Below are positions 33,480 to 46,466 of a DNA stretch of 64,000 nt, one piece after another. Position 1 is the stretch's first letter, and each line of letters opens with the position of its first letter. The notes beneath the pieces were generated by a model. The model was not told the origin of the DNA. It made no database searches and saw nothing but the letters and a program-made list of their open reading frames with translations. The translations under genes were made by a program, and so were the position numbers. The stretch covers positions 211,919-275,918 of the forward strand of contig MNCI01025223.1 of assembly GCA_015680685.1 (NCBI GenBank), written 5' to 3'. This DNA is from Gnetum montanum. Lineage: Eukaryota; Streptophyta; Gnetopsida; Gnetales; Gnetaceae.

Positions 33480-34960
33480 GATATTTATTCCCATTTGAGT
33501 CTTTGAGATAATATGCTCCATTTCCAAGATTTTGATGAAGGTGAAGGAACCTTGCCAGTTAGGGGAGAACTTGAAGGTCTTGTCATTGGCAAAATGTCAT
33601 AGGACAAGATCATCTTCCTTTATCTCTCTTAAAAAAACATGCTTGCCTTAGTAAAGACACATAGCTTCTTGATGATTCTAAATCTTAATTGTTGCTTGGT
33701 TGCGATTCTCTTCAAGAATATCTAGCTCAACATAATACATTAGGCATTCTTCTCATCTTTCATCCAATTATTCAAGGCTTCTCAAAGAGAAGGCATGTCT
33801 AGTTACACTAGTAACATTACTTCAAATTCATAAGCTAACATTAATGAGGTTTAGTTAGTTGCATTTTGAAAAGTTTTTTGGTAGATCCAAAGGGATTGGT
33901 ATGATAGGATATGCTAGTTTCATTGAGATTGATGAACCATGATTTTAAGTCTATCAAAGATTTATTGGTTGAATTAGCTTGATCATTAGATTAGGGATAG
34001 TATAGAGATGAGAATGACTAGGTAATTGGATATTGATCACAAAATTTGATAACTTTTTTACTCTTGAACTGATGTCCATTATCAATTATAATGTGGAGGG
34101 TGATACCAAAGTAGGTGATAATATGGTATAAGATAAAATGTCAAATGTACTTAGATGTGCTATGGAATAGCTTCAAATCACTTGGTGAAATACACTATAG
34201 TAGTTAAAATGAATTGATAACTAGTATAAGATGGGAAATTGATAGAATGTATGAGATCTAGCCCTCATTTCTGAAAGGGCCATATGATTTCATAAGTTCT
34301 AAGCTCTTGAAATGGTACATAAATAAGTGAAGCATGAAATTGACATATATCAAAAATCTTAACTATTGTATGAATGTCCATGGTCATCGTAGGCTACTAG
34401 TAATCTAATGAGATAATGCAAACTACTAGAGATTGTGATTGTAAGTAACCACCACTTACACTTGAATGTATCTATTCTTAAATTGTTTGTGCTTTGTAAT
34501 GACTTAGGCAATGCACAAGAACATTTGATGTGAAAATATGATATAGAATAATAGCATCAATAATATAAAGATATTGAAAACATTTATGAATAACATCCTT
34601 TTGAGATGAAGATAAATTTTCAAGAGTTTCTCTTATTTGCAGGTATTTTATGATGTCTTGGTATTATTCCTCTTCTTCTAAGTTGACTAAGTTGATGCAT
34701 TGTATATCTATGAGAGTGATGGGTGTTTCTTGCATTGAGTAAGAAAGATAGGATTTGTAAGAAGAATGAAATTAGCTAATGCATCTATGAGGATGTTTTT
34801 TGAGTAAGGTATACATTAGTAAGAATTTTGTCAAATTGAGTGATAAGTTTTGTAGCTTAATTAAGATAATATTGTAGGTGCTTAGCTTTTCAAGAATATT
34901 CATCATTAGCTTAGCATATGACTAAGATTTTTCATTTCTTAAAAGTAAAGGAAAGATCTA
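33480..34960 (-). pseudogene. H: RNase H end and integrase of a gypsy element
   Basis: Reading leftward: about 34900-34700 resembles the LTKF...P segment that closes RNase H in Tat-like elements. Around 34095-34030 the integrase core gives IIIDNGHQFKSKK (second catalytic Asp kept) and IKFCDQYPIT. Then SFSSLYYP, DQANSTNKSLIDL (catalytic Glu position reads Asn), LKSWFINLNETS and the near-C-terminal SISYHTNPFGS by 33890. The remainder to 33480 has frameshifts. Integrase joins element DNA to the host; this one is broken. RT of the same element is not recognisable to the right. Confidence 0.6.
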
Positions 34961-36040
34961 AATAAGTTTTTTTGTATCAATATATTGCATTTCATAATCA
35001 AAGAATGCATAGAATGTATAATAGATTGGGATGTTTACATTGTTATAATATACTTCTAAGTTAATGTAAAATCATTAGTTTTGTAATCCATTAATACTAT
35101 TCATAACCACTCTTAATTAGTTTGTATTGAAAAGGTATGATTCATAGCTTGAGAATAATCACAACCTTTCTATGAAGTATTAACAACCAACATCCCAATG
35201 ATGAATATGATGTAAATGTGAAAGTAAAGAGAGTATGTAAAGAATAGAAGAAGAATTAATGGATTAATAAAGATAAGAGCACCAAGAAACAATACATACA
35301 ATGATGTATCAAGAAGCCAAAGAAACTAGCAACTTAGAGATATGTAGTAGATGTTACATAACAGTGAGTCTATAGGGAGAATTTGAATACCACAACCAAA
35401 AGGTTTAAGAAGTGACTCAAAAAATAAAAGTAACTGTTGCAAAAGAAAAGAATAATGCTTATAGCATAGGATTCAGTTTCATAAAGAGGAAGAGAAGGTC
35501 CAAATTATGGCACATATATAGCTTGTTCTAGTTTCTTAAATAAGAATAGAAGACCACCTAAAATGTTGCAATGGTGAAGAAAGAAATAGGCTTACTAAGA
35601 CGTACTTCATAAATTCTAGAGAATCAAGATAGTAATTCATAAAGATAGAATAAGCTAAGTTTCTAATGAACAAGCCAAAGTTCAAGCAAGTCTAGAGAAG
35701 ACTAAAAATAATTTGAAATAAGTGATTAAGAACAATGATACGTATTCATTAGAGTTATAAATTTTGAAAGATGTTATATGACATGCCAAGTTTTCATATG
35801 GATTTAGATTCTTGGGTAGTTAAAATTATCTAATAGATGTAAAACTAAAATCTAACATGATATCAGAGTGATCAAGGTTATTCATGAAATTTAGTAATTA
35901 TGAATTGACAAGTAACATAATGACAATTATAGATATTGAGAATGAAATGATGTTGTGAGCAAGTATAATAAAATTGTAAATAAAAGATAGTTACATGAAA
36001 CATTTAGTAGAATCAAACACTATGTAATAAGGTAAAGGAG
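34961..36040. other. Unassigned AT-rich stretch
   Basis: I see no reading frame, LTR end or repeat that I can support. It may hold the decayed RT of H on the minus strand. Confidence 0.3.
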
Positions 36041-38475
36041 TATGACATAAGATGCAAGGAGGGACATCAAAGATCTTATGAAGTTAAGAAATTTAAGATT
36101 GTAGAGTGGATGCAATTGAAAAACATGGAGTCTGTTTGTGAGTAAATGAAGCTTTTGAAAATGGCTCTAGAGAAAATGTTAGGTGTTCTTACATCATTCA
36201 AGAACTAGCAAATAATTAATGAGAATCATTCACTTCTCAAAATTTGTATTGAGTATATTATTTATATACTCATACCAATTAAAGAAAAGATGGATAAAGT
36301 CATACGATGTTTGAAAGAAGATGGGTTCAAAAAAAGCCATGAAGAAGAAAGATCCCAAGGAAATATGAGCCATGGATAAATTTAGAAACCATATAATCAT
36401 TTTCAAAGACATAAGAATAAGTCTTAGTTCCCTATGTCTAAATGGAACAAGTGCTTAAAGTTCTATTATCCTAAGTTACTTGATGCTTAGACAATCCTTT
36501 GTAGCAATTGGAAGAAATGAATTAAGTTACATTAAAACTTAAATTAACACTTTGTAATATTTTATTAAAAAAAGGAAGAAATAAAAGAAGAAAATATTTC
36601 ATAATAATTCACTATGTTACAAAATGTTATTGAAAAAACCAAGAGTTATATTATACTAGCACAAGAAACCATAAATTCTCAATATATGAAAATAAAAATT
36701 TTTAAACTTGTAATTCAAGAAGACTTTGAGTGCAAGTAAAGATCAATTAAAATCAATATTAAAGTAATCCCTAAAGAATTTCATGTAGGCACAATATGAA
36801 TCTAAAAAAGATGTTTTATTTTGATGTTATTCTTGTTGATAGAGGGACATTCATGATGGCATTGATAACCCAAATACAAGGTGAGATCAATCTTAAGTGC
36901 ACTATTACATAAAATGCAAATTATCTACAAATATTGGTGGGTTATGAAGTACATGAGTAATTGCAAAGGATGGTCATGGGAGGCTATGTGAATTTTGAAC
37001 TTGCTTCTTCAGGGCTTATGACAAATGAAGAATTGAATTAGTCATTAAAGATTTACTGCAATGAGGTAATGGATATCCTCTATCGAGGTAAGTCTGTCTA
37101 TCTCCCTATCAATCTAGAAGTCATTCATTTTAATAGCTAAGATACGAATGTCTCTCTACCATTGGTGGATACATGAGCCATCAATTGTGAAGTCTTAGTG
37201 CTAGCATTTCTACCTAAATAGAATATTCAAGACCACAGAGCAAATGTTTAGATTAATGTTTATACATTGAATGAGCCTCTAAGATCCATGTGTAAGATTT
37301 ATAATAACTAGATGGATTGTATTGATCATCAAAAAAATATTTGGTGGGGTATCCTCAAGATTTTATACTATATGAAAGCCTGGAGGTTGAAATGTACATG
37401 GACAAGAATTATAGTATATACTTTTTATCATACACTTACTAAGCTTCAATAAGGGAAGATTAGTAAATTTTATTTTGAAGAACTACTAAAATTATTATTA
37501 AAGAAATTTTGTTTGAAGAAATTACTAGTTCAACTAATAAAAAATTTGGTAGTCCTTATTCTATTGGCTGAGAGGGAGGTTATGAATTTGAATGATATGA
37601 TCAAAGTTATGCTTCATAACATTATAATTATAAACATAAAGGAAAACACAACTATAGTGATAATAGGCACCAAAATGAGCACATGAAGAATAAATAAGCA
37701 TGTTATGTCCACTACTACATCAAGTACAAGTCTTGTAAAAAAGCCTAGATTTATACCTATTGTTGGTAAGATGATAATAGAGAAGGGAAAAAGCATAGTT
37801 TCTCATGAAAGGGAGGAACATCTTGGTAAGGAATCTTACTTATGCCTCCTCCTAATTATGTTGATAAGATAGATCTTAAGTTATTTGCAGACTTAGTTAT
37901 TTTAGATGTAGAGTCCTTGGCATAAAATAGAAAAATTATAAATACAACTACAATAATGCATACTTTTAGGGCTTGTGTTAACTTAATGTCAATAAATATT
38001 TGTAAGTTAATTAGGGTACATAATGATATATTTGACATAAGAATTTCTTACACTTGAAAATGGAATAATAATAAGAGATTTTGGGAATAACTTGTTCAAC
38101 AATGAAATAAGGATGCAAATGTTTTAGTTAATAAAAGAGTAAAGTATTGGTTAGACTTTAGAGGAAGAACTATTATAAATGACCACAAGATCATAAGAGC
38201 AAGATTATATGTTTATGTGAAATCCATGATTTACTATGCAACATTTTACCATGTTAAAGATTGTAAAAATGATGAAATTTTAGGTGCAATGATGAAATTG
38301 TTAATTATTGAAAAGGAAAAGGAAGATTGGGCTACAATGCGTCAAATAAAAATAAGTAAATATGACAAGATGAAGAAAATGTTTTAGAATTTTTGTTAGA
38401 AAATGAAATAATACAAGTTCAAGGAAGAAGAGCTAGGGCCAGAGCTAACACTGTTGAGATTGGTGTCTCTACTTA
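36041..38475 (+). pseudogene. Doubtful plus-strand gag/pro-like stretch
   Basis: Broken plus-strand frames read like a retroelement polyprotein: KMDKVIRCLKEDGFKKSHEE, then NHFQRHKNKS and KWNKCLKFYYPKLLDA (36440-36480), a Lys/Glu-rich part, and VSLPLVDT followed by INCEVLVLAFLPK at about 37160-37220, which may be an aspartic protease. The last piece ends QVQGRRARARANTVEIGVST and a stop at about 38474. No motif is decisive. It could be the left part of the element whose RT lies at 58.8 kb, separated by copia A. That is inference. Confidence 0.3.
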
Positions 38476-39744
38476 GCATTTTTTATTTTTTATTTTTTGA
38501 ATTTGACATTGGAGGTTTTAGGGTAGGAAAAGAGCAAGGAACATATGATGATGAATGTCAGTGTAACTATTGATGGTAGTGGCTAGGGGTGTTGGCATAC
38601 CTAATGATGGCATAACTTGTGCTAGCATGCCTAGTGGTGATGTATGTAGGGTATGTTGTGGGGGTGGGGTGGGGGGGTGGGTGGGGGTGTGATGACAAAA
38701 TAATGTAGTGGTAATATGAAGGACTAGGGGTGAAGAATGATAGCATAGGAAAAGAAGACATAGGATGGCATTGTTCGTGGTGATGGCATGATTAGTTAAC
38801 ATTGGTATAGTAGGTATAATGATTCATAGCTATGAAGAGAGTGAGGGTTTTGACTTGATAGCAAAGTGAGTTAGAGTATGTTTGGTTGGCAAGTACGTGG
38901 ATGTAGGGTGGAGTGATGGTGTATTACTAGATGTGACATGAGGATTTTCATGCAAGGAATAGCAGTGGATAACTTAAGCAACACTCTCAATGACTACAAC
39001 TTGGCATGTGGTGTGTAGTTACATGTGAGGGTTCATGTCATAGCCTAAGAATTTGTAAGGTTTGGTTATTTAATTTAAGGCATATGATTAATTCTTTATA
39101 TTTTTAGGATCATTTCAATGAATTAGCACTAATATTATTGATTAAATCATAGGATTACATTACTATCATTACTGTTATTAATTTATTTGTTGTTGTTACT
39201 AGTTTCCTACATAAGTGAATGTAATTCACTTGCTAGGTTATTTTGTATCTTTTATGTTACTATTGTTGGAACCTAGTGATAAATTTACTTTATATTTTAT
39301 GATTAAATTTGAAATCCAATTACGTCAAGAAGTTTTTCTTTTATCAAATATCATGCCTTTATAAGTATTTAGCTATGAATATCTACTTTTTAAAGCACAT
39401 TTATGCTTTATTATGGATTTCTAGTTATGCATATTTTTATTTTATAATGAACATATGCATAAATGACACTTTGTTCATGGAGCAATTATGGACCTTGATA
39501 CTTGTTATCTTTTGTCATTAAACTAGGATTTAGATTCCAGTTTTAATTATAACTAAATATTGTATATATTAGCTCTGTTAAGGAAGTACCTTAGGATGAT
39601 TTCCTACATAGAATTTAACTTTATTGCTGTGTTTGAGATGTTCAAAAACATAGGTTTTGATCCTTGGTTTACTAGAATAGGAGTTATGGTTTTCAAGAAA
39701 TCACACTTTCTAGTTTGCTTAGATGCTGTAAAAGTTTCATCATA
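38476..39744. other. Unassigned stretch left of copia A
   Basis: No gene recognised. Holds the G-rich cluster at 38660-38688 and T-rich sequence from 39300. Its border with the truncated copia LTR near 39745 is blurred. Confidence 0.35.
38660..38688 (+). other. G-quadruplex-type motif
   Basis: GGGGGTGGGGTGGGGGGGTGGG and a further GGGGG in 29 bases, with one-base T loops; this pattern favours a stable parallel fold. Confidence 0.6.
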
Positions 39745-40607
39745 TGATAAGATTTCAGAAATAGCAAGATGTCTTTCTTAGACAAAGATGTCTTTCATAG
39801 GTAGAGAAGTCTTTATAGATTGTAGACCAAGTCTAGAAAGATGTCTTCCTTTAGACAAAGATGTCTTCGAGTATGACTTCAGAAAGACACATTTTAGGAA
39901 ATAAAGACATCTTCCTAGATTTGAAGGCAAATTTAGAGAGACATTTCAAGTGTGGGAAAGATGTCTCCCACGATCATTAGAGACCATTGGCTAGCTTTTG
40001 CATGAAATTTGAGAAGGATTTATCAACACAATAGCTATAAGAAGACTTGATGTGCATTGGGAAAAGTGCAAGCATTGTTGTATTCATTGTACAATCATTT
40101 GTAATAATTGAATTCTCTATTGCTCCTTATTGTCTAATCATTTTGCCTTTGTAAAGTGTGCTATACCTAAATATGCAAGGATCAGCAAATTGGGTTGCAA
40201 TTATTCCTTGTAATTCTTGTTCTTGTTACCTTGTAGGATTGATGTGGTTGAGATTATCGAGATCTTGTGGGATTGAGTCAGTGTTATGGTACAAAACTCT
40301 AGTGTGGAGCTTAATATTGTAAAGGTTATGGAAGCCTTGAAACCACATTTCCAAGCCTGATGGGACCTTGTGAGGTTGAGTGATTGGTTCTATGATACAA
40401 CACTTTGGAGTGAGGCTTGATGATGGTATAGTGTGTGGACCCTTCAATCACATTTTGAGAGTAACAAAGTTTGGAGGTGTGCTTTCAATCTACCCTCTGT
40501 GTGTGAACTACCCAAGTTGGGGAACCACATTAAATTTAGTGCTTTGTTTTTCGAAGTTTTTATTTGGGAAACTTATTCATCCCCCCTTCTAAGTTCAATG
40601 ATTCGCA
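39745..40607 (+). repeat. Copia A 5' LTR, 5'-truncated
   Basis: Matches about 57390-58251 (GATGTCTTCC, TATAAGAAGACTT, GTGCATTGGGAAAAGTGCAA, TCCCCCCTTCTAAGTTCAA). The first 340 or so bases of the right LTR have no counterpart here. Contains several AGATGTCTT direct words (39760-39870). Confidence 0.75.
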
Positions 40608-40609
40608 AG

Positions 40610-40621
40610 TGGTATCAAAGC
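40610..40621 (+). other. Copia A primer-binding site
   Basis: TGGTATCAAAGC, two bases after the LTR end, differs by one base from TGGTATCAGAGC, the complement of the plant initiator tRNA-Met end. Confidence 0.75.
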
Positions 40622-40661
40622 TTGGTACTCTTTGTTTCATCATCAACTTCAAGAGTGAATA

Positions 40662-42440
40662 ATGAAGGGGACTTCTTACACAAAGCCACTCATGTTTGAT
40701 GGATTTGACTTTGCCTATTGAAAATTCAAAATGTAAGGGTTCTTCAAATCTATGGATTTTGAAGTTTGTGAGTCAATCTTGGAAGGTATGCTCCATCCAT
40801 TGATGGCACTATTAGCATCATAAAGCCTTGGGAAAAATGGTCTCAAGAGGAAAATGATAAGTTCATGTTTGATTTTAAAAAAATTATTTATATTGTGCAT
40901 TTAATAAATCTAAATTCAATACGGTAGTAGGACCTAAAATGGCCAAAGAAATTTGGCAAACTTTAGAAGCTACTTATGAAGGAGCCTCTATTGTTAAGCA
41001 ATCAAAATTGTTAGTTTTGCAAAGTGAATATGATAAATTCAAAATGTGAGAAGGTAAGAAAATTAAGGATTATTTTTCTAGAGCTAATGATCTTGTTGCA
41101 ACCATTAAAGGAATAGGAAAAGACTTGTCAAAAAGCAACAACATCATCAAGCCTAAGGTCATAGCCATGGAGGAAATTAGAGATTTCTCAACTCTAAGAT
41201 TTGAGGAACTTCAAAGTACTCTCATTGCCTATGAAATGAATCTTATAAGTGAAGGAGTGATTCAAGAAACACCTATTACTCTAAAGACTACCTCCAAGGA
41301 GAAGGAGGTCAATGAGCATGATGAGAACAATGAAGATAAGATTACTCTTCTCTTAAGGACACTACAACATTTTCTTATAAGAAAAAACAAAGGAACATCT
41401 TAGCAACAACAAAGATCAAGTTTCTTCAAAGGTAGAGAAAGAGGTAGAAATTTCTTAAATTCTTTTAATCTAGATTTTCCTTCCATAGAGTGTTGGGTTT
41501 ATGGAGGATTAGGCCATATGGCCTTCAAATGTCCTAGTGATCGAAATAGCAAAGTTTAGCGAAAGAATAGATCCAATGATGAGGAATAAAAAAATACCAA
41601 CTTTCATACAAGTTGGGATGACAGTGAGAAAAACAAAGAAGAAGCATGAAATTCTCCTAAATATTCTCATCTCATCTTCATGGTGCTTATTGATTAATCT
41701 TCCTCACATATGGCTGAACAACATGGTAAGTGCGAAGAGAGGTATAGTAAATTTAAAGAAGAAATTTTTCTCTTACATCATTTGATTAGGAAGGCAAAGA
41801 AACTAGTGCTTTCTAAGTTAAATGCTATTCATGCTAAAATGAAAGAAGAGATCTTAGACATAAAAGTTGAGATTCAACAACTAACCTATTATAACAAGGA
41901 TTGCAGCAACAATGCAAGATGAGGAAATTCCTAAAAATTAGCCAAAAAATTTAGAGGAAGTAACACTTGAAGTTTCAAGCTCAAAATCAAGCATAGTAAG
42001 GTTTGATAATTTTTATCATAAGGATAAGAATATTTTTATATGTAGAAATTGTGGTTTTTTGCAAACTCTTGATTATGATGATCAAAATAAGACTAATGCT
42101 TGGTCTTGTCAAAGAAGCTTTGGTAAGGAAATTATGCAAGTACCAATAAGTGAGAATGAAGAAGAATGAGGTATTGAAAATAATGCAAGGAGTGATCAAG
42201 GGTTATATGACAAGGGACATGAAAAAATAGAGACATCACATACAAGATCTAATGAAAGAGAACCTAAGGATGAGGAGGTACTTCATGATAGGGAACCTCA
42301 CTCCACTAATCTTCTCAATTTATTAGCAAGCAAGGTAAGTCAAGGTAAGTCTCTATCTCTTTTCTTGTTAGTTAATAGGATATTATCCAAAATGATCTAT
42401 GTCTAGATCATATATGGTGGAATAAGTGTCCAAAGCATTT
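40662..42440 (+). pseudogene. Copia A gag (UBN2-type) with C-terminal extension
   Basis: Starts at ATG 40662 (MKGTSYTKPLMFDG). The gag-polypeptide domain of copia elements reads FKSMDFEVCESILEG, MAKEIWQTLEATYEGAS, KQSKLLVLQSEYDKFKM and KIKDYFSRANDLV, then TLRFEELQSTLIAYEMNL (40740-41255). A zinc knuckle at 41491-41532 reads CWVYGGLGHMAFKC; the second Cys is Tyr. After it the sequence still reads as protein: a coiled coil (ERYSKFKEEIFLLHHLIRK, about 41740-41900), then NIFICRNCGFLQT and an acidic end. Gag forms the particle. No pol follows. Stops are a mix of TAG, TAA and TGA. Confidence 0.75.
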
Positions 42441-43362
42441 CTTATATTGATTAATTGGTTTTATGAAGACTTATAATAGCACTTGTAATAATTTTTCTTG
42501 GTTTGATTTCTTGTCTTGCTCAATCTAAAATTCTTGTGATGATCTATTTCTATGCTCATATTCTTTGGAATCATTTTTGCCATATATAAGATCAGACAAA
42601 CCTCTATCAATATTGTTGGTTGAAGATCTAGATTTTCAAAAATTAAGCTTAATGTTGATTTATAGTTATAGTGTGTTTGTGATTTTTGCACATTGATCTT
42701 AAAAGCCCAAGATAAGTAGCACATATGTAGGGGGAGCCTACATCTCAATAATCTTGCGGGCCATTAATTAAAGGGGGAGTCAATGGAGACTTTAGCTAAA
42801 GTGCATAATGAGAAAGAAGAGAACTTCAAGAGGTATTTATTAGGATGGAAAAGTCTTGAATGGTTGTATATTAGGACTTTAAAAGGTACTTAATGATATA
42901 TAAATACTTAGTTTCTTATCATCATCTATTGTTTGTAAATAACTATGGTTGTTGTATTGACTTGTCTAAAATCGAAACATGCATGACTTTCATATTATTT
43001 CGATAAATTATTTTTGTTGAATCTAGAATAACATGATGCTATCTATTAGATTAGTTTTCTTTTATCTTTGGTCTTTAGCATCAATCTTTGTTGGTCCTCA
43101 TGGATTTTGAATTGATAGCCCACCTATTTGATATTCAATCATAAGCTTGAGCATGAAGTATCTATTTTTATATAGCAAGTAGTTGATATTATATGTAATT
43201 CCATGATCATTTTTGGGTATTTGTGCTTTTAATTAAGTTATTCATTGTATAATTTGCTTTGAGATGTAGATTTTTGGAATTTGGCATGGTTGGTTTCAAG
43301 TTGTAGATTACTATATGCTCATTTACCAAGATGAAGATCCATACTAATTACTTGTTTTGAAG
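42441..43362 (+). other. Copia A internal non-coding region, left part
   Basis: No gene. Two purine-rich runs, GTAGGGGGAGCC at 42728 and TTAAAGGGGGAGTCAATGG at 42767, look like spare polypurine tracts. Ends at the GCAGA target site of B. Confidence 0.5.
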
Positions 43363-43367
43363 GCAGA
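43363..43367. repeat. Target-site duplication of B, left copy (GCAGA)
   Basis: GCAGA precedes TGATGAATCATGG here and follows ACTCATCA at 56113-56117. Confidence 0.85.
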
Positions 43368-44302
43368 TGATGAATCATGGTTTGTTAGGTGCTGATATTG
43401 GACCCTTGATATCAGACCCTTGTTAAGAAAGTCCTAATATCAGACCCCCATTATCAGGTCCTTGATATCTGATGAGTCCTGATATCAAACCCCCAATATC
43501 GGACCCTCAATATCGGGTACGCGATATCGTAGCCTGGCTAGTGATATCGGATACACGATATCGTGGTTCTTGTGTGAGCCTATAAATACACAATGGGACA
43601 CATGGGAAAGTCATAGGAAAAGTTAGTATTAGAGTAGGATCTTTTTATCAGTTTCAATTCCTCTCAACTATTTCCCTAGTGCATGCCTGTAGTGTAATGA
43701 TTGTAATTGTATGGAACCTTTATTCAAGTGTGACGTACTTGGACATGCACATGACTGGCAATAAAGATCGAGATTACTTCATCATTGCAACATTCACTTA
43801 GTTTTAATTGTTATTTATTACTTTCTTAGTTAATATTTCTCTACCCTCATTTCCTATCCCTATTATTAAACGTGGAATGAGTATGACTTAATCACGAGCA
43901 TTTAAGTGTGACTACTTGGTATCCTAGTAGCGTAACTAGGACATGCGCTTGGTAATCCTAGTAGTAGTACATGAGGTCCAAGATGTGTATGGATGATTAA
44001 GGAAAGATGCTCATCACACTTAGGCTAGCTTATATTCTCTTCACCCTTTCCCTCTTAGTTAAAACAAAGTTACTTTCCATTGCCTCTAGGAGTAGCACTA
44101 GTCTAGGACCACATCATACACCTCACTCTAGACCAAATCATACATGACAGAGCAAATACTAGTCTAGGTGGGAAGATAGAAAATTGTGATCAATGAGTAA
44201 CTATCTAAATACCACAACTAGCCCATCTATGGAGTTCAACCGTATTGTGCATGAACTTTTATAATATTATGGTTGAGTGTAGGGATACCTCAACACTCAT
44301 CA
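43368..44302 (+). repeat. B 5' LTR
   Basis: From TGATGAATCATGG to ACACTCATCA. U3 holds six exact GATATC sites (43408, 43464, 43481, 43523, 43543, 43557) within 155 bases, ending about 20 bases before the TATA box. The 3' LTR keeps three of them; the others read GATATT or similar. Confidence 0.85.
43581..43588 (+). promoter_or_regulatory. TATA box of the B 5' LTR
   Basis: TATAAATA in GAGCCTATAAATACACAATGG. The 3' LTR has the same box at about 48690. It would start B genomic RNA. Confidence 0.65.
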
Positions 44303-44303
44303 T

Positions 44304-44321
44304 TGGCGCCATTGCTAGGGA
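44304..44321 (+). other. B primer-binding site
   Basis: TGGCGCCATTGCTAGGGA, one base after the LTR end, the best-kept tRNA-Asp-type site in the window. Confidence 0.8.
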
Positions 44322-44431
44322 CAATGCTAGTTATTTAGATTAGTTACATCATACAAGATCGCTGTAACAAAATATTAATGATATATCTTTTAGAAGAAAA
44401 TAATTACAAATAAGTCACATAATTCATCACA

Positions 44432-46466
44432 ATGTCTCTCTCACAAGACTATGATAATGCAACAACTAGTAAGGCAATTCATTGGAGAACCAATGAATTA
44501 TATGATGATGAAGACAAATTTTGGAGTACTCAACCTGATATAGGGGTCTCCTATGTACATAAACAAAGACAACATCATTCAAACTCACAAATTCATAACC
44601 TACCTAGTGATGATGAAACTTCCTAGCCACTAAGAGCCTAACACATATACAAGAGGCTATTCAAATATCCCACAGGCATCATAAGAAAAGTCGTCTACCC
44701 AGGCTTGATTTAAACAACTTTTCCAAATTTTCAAGAGGCTATGATTTAGATCCAAAACATCATCTAAAAACCTTCCATGATGCCTGTGTATGGAACAATA
44801 TTGATAATGGGTGGCCAAAACTTAAGCTCTTTCCTGTGACACTCGTTGGCCAAGAAAAAGTATGGTATAGGTCCTTAAGACCAAAATCAATTTGGTGTTG
44901 GCCGATAATGGTAGAACTATTTAATGAAAGATATCAAACTTATGCAAGAGTATTAGCCTTGAGGAGACAAATCCAAGAGTGGAAACAAGCACAACATGAA
45001 CCCTTAGACATGGCCTTAGAAAGATATTATGCATTATTAAACAACTGCCTAGGCCATGGGTTCTCCGAGGAAGGCTAATGTACCATATCATGGATGGGCT
45101 TTGTAATGAAACAAGGGAAACCCTAGGGATGTATGCCCCAAGTCAACTATACGAGCTACAAACCCATCAATTTCAAGAGCTTATCAAGTGGGTAGAAAAA
45201 AAGAAGGAGAAATGGAAAAATTGGAGAATGTTGAAAAAATCTCAACAAGACCAAAATCTCAATTTAACAAAGGTCCATAATTAGGAAGAGGAAAAATCAA
45301 CTCATCTCAAGGAGGTGGAACCATCTTTGCTAGTACTATAGTTACTAGATGAAATTGAGGCAAAGATTAGTAAGATGATGGAATGGATACATGAAAAATG
45401 TGGAGAATATGTCAACAGTATTAGAGGTAGAACCATGATGAACCAAGAAGTAGGATAGAACACCCTTAGACAATTGGAAAGAAGGGTTGAAGAGAATAAG
45501 AACTCAATTACTAATCATACATATCAATGTAACATTTGCCTGTATGATCACCCCAAAGGTCAATGCCCAATCTTGTCACATTTACATGAGCATTGGGAAA
45601 GAATGTTACACCCAGAGTTCATACAAAAATACTGTGTTCAATCACAGTGGAAAAAATCCAAGTCATGGGGGAGGCCACCCCCAAACTAGTCACACCCTTC
45701 ATATCATCCGAACCCAAGCTCTTATTAGGTTCAGCATCCTGTTTCCCCAAATGGGTCAACATCTTCTATGTCACCACATTGTTATTATTCTTCTAAGTAC
45801 TATCAGCCCGTGTCCTTTCCAACAAGATCACCACCTCATGTTCCTTATACTTCTTCTTACTCTCAATATTCTCATCCTTCACCTCCTTCTACATCGCCAC
45901 CAATAGTACCAGAAGGTTTTGCACCATAGCATCAACCCACCAACATTACTTATGCTACTACTATCAATATTAGTGGGAACCCTCCACAACATCAAAGGCA
46001 TCCCTTATTTAGACGTGATCATAGAAAGGGACAACACAGTTCCGAGACCACTGCATCCTCCAACTTAGCACAAGTTCAACATTGTAGTGCATCTTTCTTC
46101 TTGAACCCAATGCCTTATGTTACCTTATTAGGACCATCAATCAATACTCCAACTACCATGCGACCCAATGAATACAACCACATAGGAAGACATATTGATC
46201 CTTGCATACCATCTTACGGTCACGGGTGCCATAGTGGGATAAATCGTTATCAATTAACCACATCTTATAACTTGCCCCACTATGTCAACTTTAATCAAGT
46301 GTGTGAACCCCACTTTGGGAACATTCCAACCACCACATCAATAGACATCCAATGGTTCAGATATGATTGGGTTCCAATATTTCCTAAATTCTTGGATCCA
46401 AACCTTCCATTTATTAATTCTCACCATGGTCAAAAGTTTAGTTATGGAGGATATCCCCCATTCTAA
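44432..46466 (+). pseudogene. B gag
   Basis: Starts at ATG 44432 (MSLSQDYDNATTSK) and ends with TAA at 46466 after SYGGYPPF. The core reads NNFSKFSRGYDLDPKHH, TFHDACVWNNIDNGWPKL, VGQEKVWYRSL, RYQTYARVLALRRQIQEWK, ALERYYALLNNCLGHGFS and IMDGLCNETRETLGMY (44700-45150). A complete zinc knuckle CNICLYDHPKGQC (CX2CX3HX4C) lies at 45528-45566. A long Pro/Ser/Tyr-rich tail follows. Only two frameshifts (about 44620 and 45075) and six in-frame stops, all TAG, break it, so it is the best-kept gag of the family here. It ends in its own stop codon with no pol after it. Confidence 0.85.

Noticed and set aside
38518-38802. Minus-strand open frames rich in His, Pro and Thr
   Set aside because: Driven by the C-runs opposite the G-rich cluster; no family motif.
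45487-45906. Plus-strand open frame of 139 codons
   Set aside because: Shifted frame over the B gag tail; the gag frame with the zinc knuckle is the real one.
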